Shown here in pieces: positions 1 through 11,872 of a stretch of 64,000 nucleotides of DNA. Every line of letters starts with the position of its first letter. Position 1 is the first letter of the stretch. Position numbers and translations under genes: made by a program. The DNA comes from Ustulina deusta (Eukaryota; Ascomycota; Sordariomycetes; Xylariales; Xylariaceae), in contig JAJNNX010000040.1 of NCBI GenBank assembly GCA_023159155.1, positions 248,001 through 312,000 of the forward strand, given 5' to 3'. Below the pieces are notes generated by a model. It saw nothing but the letters and a program-made list of their open reading frames with translations, made no database searches and had not been told where the DNA came from.

Positions 1-378
1 GGATTGATCGACCATATGAGATACTTATTAATAAATGTATTTTTTCTGCTAAATATAGAAAGTTTTACCCCAAGAATGAATGACGTAGCTCACCAACTGA
101 AGAAGTTATGACAAGAAAGGAGGGTGAGTCAAATATTCTTGTTGTGGAAGTTAACCAAAGCATTAATGAAACACAACTTGAACAGAAGCGGAAATAATCT
201 TGATAACGAGAGCCAGGGTAATGATTTCATAGAAGTTGGTTTTAGTACAATAGAAAATCTTGCTAGGCTAATATTTGATATGTTACTTAACCTAAGAGAC
301 TACTGTGTAGATTGCATAATATAGCGACATGAGAGAAAAGATATGTATTTTTTGTAATCCTACTGTTATTAGCTATCC
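1..378. other. AT-rich leading stretch, possibly a decayed mobile-element remnant
   Basis: No intact gene is seen. Reading the plus strand across frames gives short protein-like pieces broken by many stops, around positions 15-70 and 120-175. They contain runs such as RPYEILINKC and ILVVEVNQSINETQLEQ, which look like fragments of a longer coding sequence. The stops are mostly TAA and TAG in AT-rich context. A degraded transposon or a dead gene is possible; I could not assign a family. Confidence 0.2.
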
Positions 379-1725
379 TCACTCAGCTTCAACGATACGG
401 AAGTCCCTCGCAATTAATTCTTCATCTTCGTCTGGAATCTTTCTCTTTTCTTCCATGATCTCCGCAATAAACTCAGCCGACGCCTCTACTGAATCGGCCT
501 CCTTTCCAAGGCGCCGGTTAGGCTGCTGATGTTGTTCGGCACGCCCATCCAACCAAGTATCATCAATGTTGAAATCTGTCTTAATAATAGAAATCACTCC
601 AGAAATCCATTCATCCTGTTTCGTGCGTCGCTCGGCTTGCTCCGCAGCTGCCGAATACGTCGGAAGACGGGGTCTGAAGATTAGTAGGCGGTACTTGTAG
701 CTATTCCTGACCCATTTGGCCTTAGATAGACAAAATGCGAGGCCGGCTCGAAAGCATACGAGTTTCCACGCTGCCGGAATGTCTATGTTCCGCTTTTCGG
801 CCTCGATTTTGACTTGTTCGATGTCGAAGAACCAGGGGGTGACAAGAGCTAGGACATGATCTTTAGAATAGCCTGTAGAACTTCTACCAATCTCATGCTT
901 GGCATACTCCACGAAATCATTAATAGTTGCATAATAACGGGATTTATGGCCTGTGTTCTCGTACCACTCTTGTCGTTCCTCGTGAGTCATGAAAGCAACA
1001 GGAGTTAGAAAGAGAGAAATCTTGCTCGACTGTTTCTGGGTAGCCAGGGCGAGCCAGGAAAGATAGCGTCGTGCGTCTATAGGGCCAGACTGATCAGTGG
1101 GATATTGGGGCTTGAACTCCTCTACTGCAGAGAAATGGCAATTGACACCATACAGCTTCTCTCGCACACTTTGTTCTCCTAGGACCACAATATCAAGGGG
1201 TCTAAAATAGCAGGGAGGCCAGATGCTTGTCGGGGCTCGCGGAAAGGGGTTGTTTCTCGGGCGATCAAGGCTTCTTTGCCATCCACGACGAGGTCGACTA
1301 CTCTCTACTCCATCCATGATCCTGATGAGATTATCGAGAGGTCCGATGATCGAGTCAACTTCGTTGCCATTCGCGTCTGGGTTCTGGAGGTAGCGACGTC
1401 TAGCTTCCACCACAACGCAAATCACGTCCTCAATGAAATTAGCTCGGAGTAGATGGAGCGATTCCCAAGTGGACTGAATGAGGGCAAACTAGACCTCTCT
1501 ATCGCGAAGACGCGCGTACACATCCCCATGGTCGAGGCACTTCTCAACTAACGTAACAAACTGGGTAGCGAAGCGAGTTGGAATGAGTTTCGGGGGAGTA
1601 TCGTTGTTGGTAGGAGAGATAAAAGCCTTGTAAACCTCGGCAGGTGACATGAATGTGGTGTCATCCGCAAAGGCTAGGCCTCTAATGAGTCTAATCCCGG
1701 TGTGAAGGGCTTCTTGCGACGTCAT
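379..1725 (-). pseudogene. Unrecognised protein, one frame interrupted by an in-frame TAG
   Basis: From the ATG at 1725 to the stop at 379 the minus strand is one reading frame of 449 codons. A single TAG interrupts it at 1489-1491, after about 78 codons. The sequence stays protein-like on both sides (DREV, then the stop, then FALIQSTWESL), and no GT-AG pair of normal intron size removes it. A CAG to TAG change, Gln to stop, is the simplest explanation. The encoded protein would be soluble, with charged helices and an acidic C terminus; no signal peptide or membrane segment is evident. I do not recognise the family. The alternatives are a start at the downstream GTG or an internal Met of the 348-residue part, or a sequencing error at the TAG. 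Confidence 0.5.
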
Positions 1726-3456
1726 GGTAGCGAGAGGGAACTTGAATGTTGGGCAAGTTGCTCGTTGCGTTGGCGATTTGGTGATTTCGGAAATGGAGTT
1801 GAGTATATTCGTAAAGGCTGGGAAATGTATATATTGATGACGTACGCAATGTTTGAAGACAACCTAGCTTGTAATTTTGATCGAGTTCTCGGTCTGTGTA
1901 AGTCGATCGTATGAAAAAGCTGCCGTGTCCACGTTGCGAAACATAAAGGCTGTGTGATATTGCGAATCTCTGCGCAAAGGTGTGCGGGTTCTAACGTGAT
2001 TCGACAGACAACAAATAAAATAACTAGGGATAGCCATGCAACTTCCTCACCCCCACTCAAAACTAAGTCCACCGGAAGGTGGAGTTGTGTTGTGCATGAT
2101 ATCTGCTTAGATATTGGAGGCTGGCTGACAGAAATACCTACCAAGCTATGGATCTATCCCGCCCAGATGAATCTGGAAGGAGGAACAGTTATCGCATTTC
2201 CTCCCGTGCACATAAGCGGCATTGGTATTCAGGACTCAGAGGAGGTATTGAGATATGCCTGGGTGTATGTTCGTGAATATTAGGGGTAATAGATAAAAAT
2301 AAGCTAACAGAAGGGAATTATTCCTGAGAATTTATGCAAAGAAGAAATACGCAGATGTTGTCTCGTGTATAAACCCCAGCAATACCAATCGCGGCAGAGA
2401 GTGAGATATCAATTGATCGAGACAGGTTATAAGACTGGCACCATAATACAGCTCATTAGCATCTTCCATCACAGAACAAAACATTATGCTTTGAGGATGT
2501 CTATGCAATCCATGTACGGTAGTCTCACAAGGGGTTGTGATTGATATGGACCCTTGCAATCCTGGTAGGTATGTGGAGGAGTTGTGGGGAGGACACTACC
2601 GTATTCGGGAGACGGCACGCTACCTGCCTACAAGTAGCAAGTACTAGTGTACATGTAACTCCATGTGGTTCCTGCCAATGCCCTTAAATGTACGTATACC
2701 CATCAAACTGGTGCAATGACGCAGCTGCCATCCCTCCTCGTAACACTAATCCTGGTTGCAATTCAGGTACTAATTCCCCTTTTGAGCTTTTTTTCAGCTA
2801 CGCTAGGCACCGACATTATGCACCGTAGTAGGTGGAGCCTTTCCTACATGTGCCATCAAAAACCCCTACATGTGCAAGATCTAAACCAACCTGAAATCGC
2901 CTCTAAGTAGGTATAACAACATCTAATGCCAACAGCGACATTTTAGAGCGATTGAAGCTAAGCACAGTAACGCTTTACTATAATCTTTTAATATAGAAAA
3001 ACAGAAATAATTGTGTCATGTTATACTTTAATACATAGCTACTAAAAGTTATATATGAACAAGGTTAAAGTAGCGCATGAAGTTTAGCGAAGCTAACAGC
3101 TGAGATAGAGGGGAGTTGGGTACCACGGTGAATACCCAGATGAACCTAGCACGTGTAGGGATTTTCGATGGCACATACAGGTGGGCTAAGTCCCTCAGAG
3201 GTAGCGTACCTAGAATACGATAATTCATTTCTTTCCGATCTACACGACCTACCGGATGGGACAGCATTTGACAATCACACAGCCCACTCCAGCATCACGT
3301 CTCCGCACAGCTAATTTTACAAGAAACACCGAATTCAAGACCTCACGTTTCCCCGTCTTTTCTTCGTCCGAAGCGATGCTGCTCAACACGTAGAGAGTCC
3401 ACGCTCGCCTTCCACCACCAGCGGACAGACACTCGAGCGACGACCCAGATACCGAA
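1726..3456. other. Intergenic region, no supported gene
   Basis: Only short unrelated ORFs of 60-140 codons appear, overlapping on both strands and without recognisable motifs or splice structure. The stretch around 2940-3060 is AT-rich. The last few hundred bases should contain the promoter of the glycosyltransferase at 3457, but I see no specific element I can defend. Confidence 0.4.
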
Positions 3457-5094
3457 ATGGCCATCTCCCTCGTCGGAGCTCCCAGGGGACTCCGCGTCCT
3501 GCTCCCCGTGAGCTTCCTCATCCTCGTGTTCGTCCTTGTTGGCCTCTACCACAACACCGGACAGACCAGCCAGCTTCTCCAGACCATCTCGTCCAACATC
3601 CACGGCGGCCAATCGCAGGACGTCGAAGAAGTGCCGCCTCGCCCAACCAACACCCACCCTCCGCCCAAGTACAAGCCGACCCCGACGCTCGCTGTGCCGA
3701 CCATCACCGACCCATTCCCGCTCCTGGCCTCGTCGACTGCCGCACCGCCGCCCATTCCCGCGTACAACGTCCCGAAGCCCGGCCTCCATCGCGACTATGG
3801 CCTCTCCTACATGCCGCCTCTTTTCATTGGCTTCACGCGCCAATGGCCCATGCTCCTGCAGTGTGTCGTGGGCTATCTCACCGCCGGCTGGCCACCCGAG
3901 TCTATATACATCGTCGAGAATACCGGCGTGCAGAATTCGAATGCCGAGGGGAAGCTGACGCTGCAGAATCCCTTTTACCTCAACCACACCACTCTGACCC
4001 GCCTCGGCGTCAATGTGCTGCAAACACCCGTTCTCTTGACCTTTTCGCAGCTGCAGAACTTCTTCGTGTCTACAGCCACCTCCCGCCAGTGGCCCTATTA
4101 CTTCTACTCACATCAAGATGTCCTGGTCATGTCGTTCGAGGATGGCGCCGACACGATCAAACGCCCCGGCGATCGCGATTGGTTCTTCTACGGGGAGGAT
4201 GAGAAAGCAGACATCCTGCGCCCCGCGGCCGCTGGACAGAAGGGGTACAGAACCATCTATGAAAATTGTCTGCGAGAGCTGAATCACACGTTGGAGAACG
4301 AGAAGCGATGGGCCTTTCGCTGGTTCCAGTACGACCATCTGACATTGGTGAACCGCGCTGCGCTCGATGCTGTTGGCGGCTGGGATAGTTTAATGCCGTA
4401 CTACGGAAGCGATTGCGACATGAATGCACGACTCGAGATGGACGGGTGGACCATGCGGCATCGCCGCGTTGGGATTATAAACGATGTCTCGACCGTCATG
4501 GAGGACCTTGCCGCGTTATATCGTGACCCCGCGGTTGTGCCTAGGTTCGCCGATCCCAACCCAATACCCGAGGACAAGTTAGAGAAGGTGGACCAGCCAG
4601 ATGAAGAGGAGAAGACCGACAAGGATGAGTCAAAGGGAACTTCTGGCGAAGAAGCGAAGCCCGTGGAGCAACCTTCGGAGGAATCCACTGAGAAACCCAC
4701 CTCGAAGTCTACGAAAAGGTCTACAGAGGAGCGTGCGGAGAGACGAGAGGCGGAAAGTTCCGATGGCGCTGGTGGGTCAGGGACTGCCAAGGCTATGGAC
4801 TATTTCCGCGCCCTTCTCCGAGTCGCCGACGATATGGGGGCGTACAAATATCGAAGCGACAATTTAGCACGCAATTCATGGCAGGCTAGCCAGCATGGCG
4901 GTGTTGGCGAGCCGTACTATTACAACGCAGATGGCTTTGCTACATCGTTCTGGATATTAACCGAGGCTGGCCGTGAGGTTTTCCGTCAGAAATGGGGTCA
5001 TCGCGACTGTGATCTTGTGGAAGGAACGGCTCTGAAACTCGACGACCAGTGGCGCGTCGAGAAAGACTGGGAAGACCCTCCCTCGGGCTCCTAG
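3457..5094 (+). CDS. Type II membrane protein, putative glycosyltransferase
   Basis: A single-exon gene of 545 residues. A hydrophobic segment at about residues 13-31 follows a short positive N terminus, which gives the topology of a Golgi type II glycosyltransferase. A Pro/Thr-rich stem follows to about residue 95. The globular part begins near PPLFIGFTRQWPMLLQ and carries a possible metal-binding HQD in YYFYSHQDVLVM. Near residue 319 the stretch GGWDSLMPYYGSDCDMNARL resembles the acceptor-side motif of GT-A enzymes of the galactosyltransferase type (GWD...D.D...RL). A low-complexity Glu/Lys/Ser-rich insertion at about 370-445 separates this from a C-terminal domain ending in WEDPPSGS. Several N-glycosylation sequons (NHT) are visible. 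The family is fungal and poorly characterised; donor and acceptor are unknown. I am confident it is a real gene and moderately confident it is a glycosyltransferase. Confidence 0.8.
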   Translation: MAISLVGAPRGLRVLLPVSFLILVFVLVGLYHNTGQTSQLLQTISSNIHGGQSQDVEEVPPRPTNTHPPPKYKPTPTLAVPTITDPFPLLASSTAAPPPIPAYNVPKPGLHRDYGLSYMPPLFIGFTRQWPMLLQCVVGYLTAGWPPESIYIVENTGVQNSNAEGKLTLQNPFYLNHTTLTRLGVNVLQTPVLLTFSQLQNFFVSTATSRQWPYYFYSHQDVLVMSFEDGADTIKRPGDRDWFFYGEDEKADILRPAAAGQKGYRTIYENCLRELNHTLENEKRWAFRWFQYDHLTLVNRAALDAVGGWDSLMPYYGSDCDMNARLEMDGWTMRHRRVGIINDVSTVMEDLAALYRDPAVVPRFADPNPIPEDKLEKVDQPDEEEKTDKDESKGTSGEEAKPVEQPSEESTEKPTSKSTKRSTEERAERREAESSDGAGGSGTAKAMDYFRALLRVADDMGAYKYRSDNLARNSWQASQHGGVGEPYYYNADGFATSFWILTEAGREVFRQKWGHRDCDLVEGTALKLDDQWRVEKDWEDPPSGS

Positions 5095-7728
5095 AAGTGT
5101 ATGATTTTGATGTATTTGTGTCCGCATCTGGTTTACAATGGGTGGCGTTGGCATAAGGTAGAAGAGCTGGCGGCTTGGGTTTCAATGCTCCCGTCATGAA
5201 CTAGGAGATTTGCATAACGTGGTGTCTCTACTTGATCGATTATGAAGACGGGGGATAGAGAGCGATCAAACTAGAGAGACGGAGCAAGGCGAATTATTGC
5301 ATGATACCCCAATAACCGAAGGAGCAAGAGAGTAATAGAAGAAGGTTCTCTGGTACTTTATGGTTGGTCAGCCGTTAATCTGGAAGGTTGCGAAATACAT
5401 TTCAGTCTCAATTATCTCGCTCACCGGCTTTCCTGAATTATCATTACTAGTGATATTTAGGTATGCACAACACAACTACAACTCGGCGCCGATGTCCATG
5501 TTGTTATTTTCGGCAAGGCATACCAGAGAGAAGCAGTCTAACAAGGTGAAGTCTTATTGTGTGGGTAGAATATGTCTATCCTTTCAACTACAAAACCATC
5601 ATAGATAACTAGGTAAGCTCTGCCATTATATACTACAACTTGACAGGTAGCTTGTCATTGCGAACATAAATAGTTGCGATAGTAAAATTGAGGTAATGTG
5701 CGTGCCGGACAGTTACCCTGTCAATCCCGTAGCGCATATGGAAGTGCAGCAACCCTCCCGAGTCGTTTTGAAGACTTCAGTCTCCGTGGCGAGGCGGTGC
5801 CGCATTCTAGGTACTGTGTTGGACAACAGCCGTGGTTTGCAATAAGGCGACGACAACTCCTATGCACCCGGCGAAACAGCCTGATACCGCCCACCAACCA
5901 CACTTCGGTCAATACGAAGCGAGCAAGGCTCATCATGGTTCGATTTGCAACACTGCCCGCGACAGCCTGCGCATTGCCCAAGCAGCCGCCATGGCGGAGT
6001 GCATGCGCAGCAGCGGCTTGGGCTCTGCGTGCTGTGCCCCAATTAAATCGTGGCTTCTCAAATGTCGTGATACCCGAGATTCGTATGTAGGGGTCGCCAT
6101 TTCACCGCCTAGTTTAATGCACGTCAGCGTATTCATAGCTGTGGATCCCATTGCCATTGGCTTCCATTGAAGTCAATCCATTGAGTCAGTACAATGGTAC
6201 GTGCATGAAAGGGCACCGTGCGTAGCCCTTAGGCACCAGGTACCGACCCACCTAATTAAGGGCATAAATACCTCGCACCTCCGTCAGATACCCTAGTTAG
6301 TTTCCTTCTACAACCATACTCAATACAGACCTTCAGATCAGACCTAGTGACACCAAGTGACTAGTTCTGTAGAGGGACCGTATCGAGGCACATAGCGGTA
6401 CCAGCCTGCCAGTCAAATGTTGCAGTTTCATGTTCCTCATCAACTTGCTGCTCAATGCCATGGCCACCCTGGGCGACGCTGGTGTAGGTGGCATTGCATG
6501 CCATACCTAGCATTTTGTAAAAGGCGTTCAAGTTCTTTCTTCTACTTAGTTTTGTTACTGATTGCATGCAGGCTGCCTCTCATAAGAACTTCGCGCCGCG
6601 ATCAATCATCCAGTCGTATAATGATACCCCCAGCAGACCCAAGGCTTCCTGCCAGCCCCACGAGCTAGTACGTGCGGTTGCCCCCGAGCCTTCGCTTGGT
6701 ATCTGCTAGACTGGTTCTTGGGAGCCTCACCCTCGGGCGGCAATTGCGCGACTGACAGATGAGCGACGTTCATCGCTTTTTGGTAACGGGTTTCTCGGGA
6801 CTGATATTGTGCACATCGACGCCCTGACGAATGCTTCTCTAAAATCTCCCCTTTGGATGCACTCGCGTCGAAGTTGCCACCATCCGAGAAGAGAGCCACG
6901 ACGGTCTCTCCATGGCATCGTGACGAAAGACAATCTGCAATTGCCGCTTCGTGCCGTTGCTGTTCGTAGGCATTGTCCGAAAGCCCAACGACGCTGGCAA
7001 AGTCGCAACGCAGAAGTGTGAGAACATATGTCTTTCTTGGCGGCGAAGAGAGGCAGAGATCGATCAGTATCTCGGCAAAGGAAGCTTCGTGAGAAGCTGA
7101 GATAAAGGGCCAAGAAATGAATGGTTGGATATCCGCGAGCCGAACTTGGTGGCGGGGGCTCTGGTTGCCTCTCCTCACCCTGGCATGCGTGCCCCTCGCT
7201 GCATGTGCTCCCACCGAACTGCGAGGCGCAGTCAGGCCAGGCCATCTAGACTACCTAGATAGAGAGGTAGTATTTCTGGGTTCGTTCTTACTGTTGGGAT
7301 GGAGGAAGCGGTGAAATGTGTTAACATCTGATTGGATTTGAAGCTGAACCTACTGTAACTTTCTGTTCCCATTGCTTCATTTGTTCTCAGTTTTCGTACC
7401 CTCCTGCATTCAGGCAAGCGACGCATCCCAACTGAATTGGCATGGGTGTTTGTATATTTACCATTGGAATCGCCGCCGCCTACGGGCCATATAATATAGG
7501 TAGAGAACACGAACCGGTATCCTTTCAACCAATCACAGGCCGCCGTCGCCATCTATTGTTGGATATACTCGCACATATTGCTTGTTGCTCTTCGACCGTG
7601 TTCAAGACGGTATTATATTCGAAACTTAGAACCCTGGGATACTACCGTTGTTCCTGTCGTCTCTTCAAAACGGCGCAAAGCTACAAGGCCCGAGGCAACA
7701 TTCCGGAAACAACATCTGCTTCCTGACC
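5095..7728. other. Gene-poor interval with a GC-rich block of overlapping short ORFs
   Basis: No gene is supported. Between about 5700 and 7300 the base composition is more GC-rich than its surroundings, and many overlapping ORFs of 60-200 codons open on both strands (the longest on the minus strand at 6606-7214). Their translations are rich in Arg, Ser, Cys and Pro, as expected of noncoding GC-rich DNA, and show no domain or motif. Decay of a former gene is possible. The 400 bp before 7729 should hold the NLR promoter. Confidence 0.3.
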
Positions 7729-10700
7729 ATGGCGCCGGTATGCCGACGGCTGAGAAAACTTCTGGGCAAGAAACGCAAACAAGCAGGCGGCAACAGCGAC
7801 GTCCGAGAGGAGCACTCTGGATGCAGCTCGGCCAATCCTGATCTTGACAGTCGTTCGCCATCAAATCGCGAAGACTCCCCCGCGATTCAGTCACTTTGGG
7901 ACCGCGCATACGGCAATCTCAAAAATGATGAACCGAAATTGGTGAATGATTACGAAGAATTGCTCTCAAAAGAGTTGCAGAATACAAGTACGCATCACTT
8001 TCAAAATATACATTACAGAAACTGACCAATTTACAGTTTCCGACTCATCAAATGACGGGCCTACACAGGCCATGCGGCCGAACGACGTGAGCCGCGATAC
8101 CGACAGACAATCTCAGCAAGCCCGATTGAACACTATAATCGAGGCGGGTCTACAACGAATGGAAGAGAAGAAAACAAAATACACCATCGCCGGCCATGAA
8201 TTTGACCTGTCGGATCAAATTGATCAGGCTGCGGGGTTGGTACTCTGGGCAAAAGACCTGATCGGTGAGGCCGTCAAGCAGTCGCCAGAAGCTTCCATCG
8301 TGTGGGCCGGTGTCAGCATCATCCTTCCGCTTCTCACGAACCCGAAGATCGCAGATGAGGCGGTTCGTGACGGGTTCAAATATGTGACGACTCGCATGCA
8401 GTATTACACTGAGCTTGAGCCTCTGCTGCTGCGGTTAGGCAAGAACCCCGAGGTTTCCCCTACTGTAGTGGCAGAAGCGAACAACCAAATTATACAACTT
8501 TATGAGCGCATCCTTGAATTCCAGATCCGAAGTGTCCTAAGATTCTACCTGAGCCTCCTCAGACGTTATCTCGATGACGTGATTCAAACAGAGGATTGGA
8601 AGAAGATGATAGATGACATCAAAGGGTCCGAGCGCACTATCCACAGCAACCTAATTGAGATAAGCCAACTCGTGGCGACACAGGAGCTTGAGTCCCTTAG
8701 CAATAAGAGCGGAGAAACCCTCGAAAAGATGGGAAAGTTACTGTCGGTTTCCGAAACGCAGGTTCGCGTTGCAACAAAGCATTTGGGTATTGCGCAGAAA
8801 GGGCTTGAGATGCAGGAAGACGAAGTCAAACAGAAGCTATCCGACAAGCAAAACGAATGCATTCAGCTATTCCGCCTCACTGATACCAGCAAAGACGCTA
8901 CGTACGAGTGGTATAAAGATCGTGTGGAAGCTCGACTGGACGGCACTTGTGAGTGGTTCTTGGATCATAAGAATTTCAAGAGCTGGCTGGAACAAGATTC
9001 GGGGCCACTGCTAGTTTCCGCAGATCCGGGCTGTGGAAAGTCTGTCCTGGCTAAATACCTCATCGACCATCAACTACCGCGTTCATCAACCATTTGCTAT
9101 TTTTTCTTTAAAGATCAGGACCAGAACACGAGCCGCCAGGCACTTTGCGCCGTGCTTCACCAACTCTTTTCGCTGAAGCCGGTCTTAATTGAACATGCTG
9201 TCAAGCAATCAAAAATAGACGGGCCTGGTCTAATCAACTCGACAAGCTCGCTCTGGACTGTCCTAAGAAACGCCGTGCAAGATTCTCGAGCCGGACATAT
9301 AATCATAGTCCTGGATGCTCTGGACGAATGCGACGAATTAGAATTCGAGGGCCTGATTCGGAACATAGAGAACCAATTCCGCGGCAATCAGTCGAGCCCC
9401 AGCAAGTTGAAGTATCTTCTTACGAGTCGCCCGTATGAGCAGATCGTGTCAAAATTCCAGCGTTTCTTGGACACTTTTCCATATGTCCGTATACCGGGAG
9501 AAGAAGAGTCAGAGATTATCAGCCAAGAAGTAAACCAGGTTATTAAGCACCGGGTAGAAAAATTGGCGAAAGAGAAAGGACTCTCCGATCAAGTTAAAGG
9601 GCACCTAGAAAAAAGATTACTCGAAATTCAGCATCGTACATATCTCTGGGTATATCTTGTGTTTGACTACCTAGAGAAAATAAACTTCAAAAAAACAGCA
9701 CGAGGGGTCGATGCTCATTTTGTAACACTACCAAAGAGTGTATATGAGGCATATGAAAGGATTCTCAGCAAGTCTACGGAAGAAAGCCGCACTGTCAGGA
9801 AGGCTTTAAGCATTATTTTAGCAGCAAGTCGGCCCCTAACGCTCTCAGAAATGAATGTTGCTGTGAATGTAGACAATGCAGCAAAGTCTATTCATGACCT
9901 CGACCTAGAGGAAGAAGAAGACTTCAAGAAGCGTCTCAGTTCTATGTGTGGATTGTTTGTCTCCATCCACCATGGGAAGGTTTATTTCCTTCATCAAACT
10001 GCGCGAGAGTTCCTTTTGGGTGCGCCGACTACAACTATTCCATCCAGAGGACCATGGAAACACTCCATCACTAGCCGCAACGCACACCGAGTACTTGCAG
10101 AGATCTGCGTAATCTACATTGACTTCCTCAATTCCGACGATATTCTGGCAGATGAGAGCCGGGCAAAAGACAACTACCTCGACAGCTACACCTTTTTAGA
10201 TTATTCGGCCATCAATTGGTGTGAACATTTCCGCGAAGCCTGTTTTACTGAGGATGAAAGTATAATGCATTCTACTTTGAGAATTTGTGATCCAGATTTG
10301 AAAGGCTGCTCAACATGGTTTAATATTTGTAAGATGACTCTGGTGGGGCAGACTCCTAGCCCTTTGACAAGTATTTTGCTATCGTCGTACTTTGGACACG
10401 AGGTAGTTGTTAAGGCGCTGCTTGAAAAAGGTACCGATCTCGAGTCTAAGGATGAAAATGGCCGATCACCGCTATGGTGGGCAGCTGGAAATGGGCACGA
10501 AGGGGTTGTTAAGGTCCTGCTCGAAAAAGGCGCCGATCTCGAGTCTAAGGATGAAAATGGCCGATCGCCGCTATGGTGGGCAGCTGGAAATGGGCATGAA
10601 TGGGCTGTTAAGGTCCTGCTCGAAAAAGGCGCCGATCTCGAATCTAAGGATGAAAATGGCCGATCGCCGCTATGGTGGGCAGCTGGAAATGGGCATGAAG

Positions 10701-11239
10701 GGGCTGTTAAGGTCCTGCTCGAAAAAGGCGCTGATCTCGAGTCTAAGGATGAAAATGGCCGATCGCCGCTATGGTGGGCAGCTGGAAATAGGCACGAAGG
10801 GGTTGTTAAGGTCCTGCTCGAAAAAGGCGCCGATCTTGAGTCTAAGGATGAATATGGCCGATCGCCGCTATGGTGGGCGGCAGGAAATGGGCACGAAGGG
10901 GTTGTTAAGGTCCTGCTCGAAAAAGGCGCCGATCTCGAGTCTAAGGATAAAGATGGCCTATCGCTGCTATTGTGGGCGGCAGCTATAAATAAGCACAAAG
11001 GGGTTGTTAAGGTCCTGCTTAAGAAAGGCGCCGATCTCGAGTCTAAGGATAAAGATAGCCGATCGCCGCTATCGTGGGCAGCTGAAGAGGGGCACGAAGC
11101 GGTTGTTAAGCTATTGCTTGAAAAGGGCGCCGACTTGGAATCACAATCTATCTCTGGCCAAACGCCAATTTCATACGCAACTAAAAAAGGGCACAAAGCG
11201 GTTATTGAACTATTGCTGGAACACGGCGCCCATTTGTAA
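7729..11239 (+). CDS. NACHT-ankyrin NLR-like protein (fungal STAND NTPase)
   Basis: Two exons, 7729-7987 and 8037-11239, give 1153 residues. The 49-bp intron has a GTACGC donor and a TTACAG acceptor, and the phases match. The N-terminal part (about residues 90-330) resembles the helical domain that precedes NACHT in fungal NWD/HET-type NLRs. The NACHT NTPase follows: P-loop SADPGCGKSVLAK near residue 416, Walker B IIIVLDALDECDE near 508, then LLTSRPYEQI as sensor. A winged-helix-like region follows (ILAASRPLTLSEMNVAV). From about residue 874 to the end are nine ankyrin repeats of 33 residues. Proteins of this architecture act in fungal nonself recognition and regulated cell death (family knowledge, for example HET-E relatives with WD repeats). 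The very high identity of the ankyrin repeats suggests recent unequal exchange. No clear N-terminal effector domain (HET, PNP, lipase) is seen in the first exon. The stop lies inside repeat 9. Confidence 0.9.
10397..11239 (+). repeat. 99-bp tandem ankyrin-coding repeats in the NLR gene
   Basis: Repeat units start at 10397, 10496, 10595, 10694, 10793, 10892, 10994, 11093 and 11192. Each is 99 bp (33 codons), except the sixth unit (10892-10993), which carries one extra codon. Units 1-6 are almost identical at the DNA level, all carrying versions of DENGRSPLWWAAGNG. Units 7-9 are more diverged. The helix motifs HEGVVKVLLEKGADLESK and SPLWWAA are canonical ankyrin. The near-identity at synonymous sites indicates recent duplication or concerted evolution rather than ancient repeats under protein-level selection only. 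Confidence 0.9.
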
Positions 11240-11361
11240 TCCCGACCTACCTTTGGCCAAACGACATTACCGTTAGCAGCTGGAAACAGGCACGACGTAG
11301 TCGTTATGTATTGCTTGAAGAGGGCGCCAACCCGGACATTTTGGTTGGTCTTAGTACTTGA
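11240..11361 (+). pseudogene. Decayed 3' continuation of the NLR ankyrin array
   Basis: After the TAA at 11237-11239 the same frame still reads ankyrin-like sequence (TFGQTTLPLAAGNRHDVVV). The next 99-bp register point (11291) begins exactly with the expected repeat start CACGACGTAGT. After about 15 bases the ankyrin reading moves to another frame (YVLLEEGANPDILVGLST), ending in TGA at about 11361. So one nonsense change and one frameshift have cut at least 1.5 repeats off the end of the NLR. The product ending at 11239 could still be functional. Confidence 0.7.
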
Positions 11362-11825
11362 ATACCTGCCTGCCGTATACCTATACTTAAGTACCTACAG
11401 CCGACATGGGGGCTAGATCTGCCATGCAGGAGAGGAACGAGTATATAGGCCTCATCCTAATGGGGGCTTCTGCGAAACATACCAGGGTCTGCTAGGGCAT
11501 TGTGAAGGTAGGTAAATGCAAAGCTTGATACTGGATAACGTATAATACTGTTTATGTAAAAGGTTCATTCTAGGAAGTCCCCTAAGGTACCTGAGCGGCT
11601 CTGTCTGGACAATATCTAGCACCTCCATTTGACTACCAATGTGATGACCCTTGGACGAATAGTGAAGTGGAGTCGCTAGAGGGAGAAGGCGAAGCCACTC
11701 CGTGGTTTCGAATAAGGAAATGGATGAAAAACACCAAAAACACACCTTGTGACAGAGTTGAACAACCACTTCTCATGGAGCTCATGCATTGGGTTAAATT
11801 ATTGTCTTTGTCTTTGATCGTTATA

Positions 11826-11872
11826 TCCCCCAATTCGTAAACAGTGTGTTTATGCTAGGAAGTGTAGGTTCG
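11826..11872 (+). repeat. Dispersed repeat family, copy A (partial)
   Basis: It contains the family core ATGCTAGGAAGTGTAGGTTCG, preceded by a CCCCAATT block at the same distance as in the copy near 28.27 kb. Homology stops soon after GTTCG. It overlaps the end of the TAG-interrupted minus-strand frame at 11855-12487. Confidence 0.5.

Noticed and set aside
1489..1491. Programmed stop-codon readthrough or TAG recoding
   Set aside because: Intact genes in the window end in TAG normally (hydrophobin, P450-c), and the TAG-bearing frames otherwise look like decaying genes.
3343..4023. A 226-codon minus-strand ORF opposite the glycosyltransferase
   Set aside because: It is an antisense shadow of a GC-rich coding exon with no domain; the plus strand has the membrane anchor and the transferase-like motifs.
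6606..7245. Overlapping minus-strand ORFs of 172-202 codons
   Set aside because: They overlap in different frames, are Arg/Ser/Cys-rich, and have no motif or splice partner; they are typical of GC-rich noncoding DNA.
10201..11196. A 331-codon minus-strand ORF opposite the ankyrin repeats
   Set aside because: It is the antisense shadow of a 99-bp, frame-preserving repeat array; the Ser/Pro/His-rich repetitive translation has no independent support.
10397..11239. CRISPR-like array
   Set aside because: The repeats are contiguous, coding and of ankyrin type, with no spacers; the organism is a fungus.
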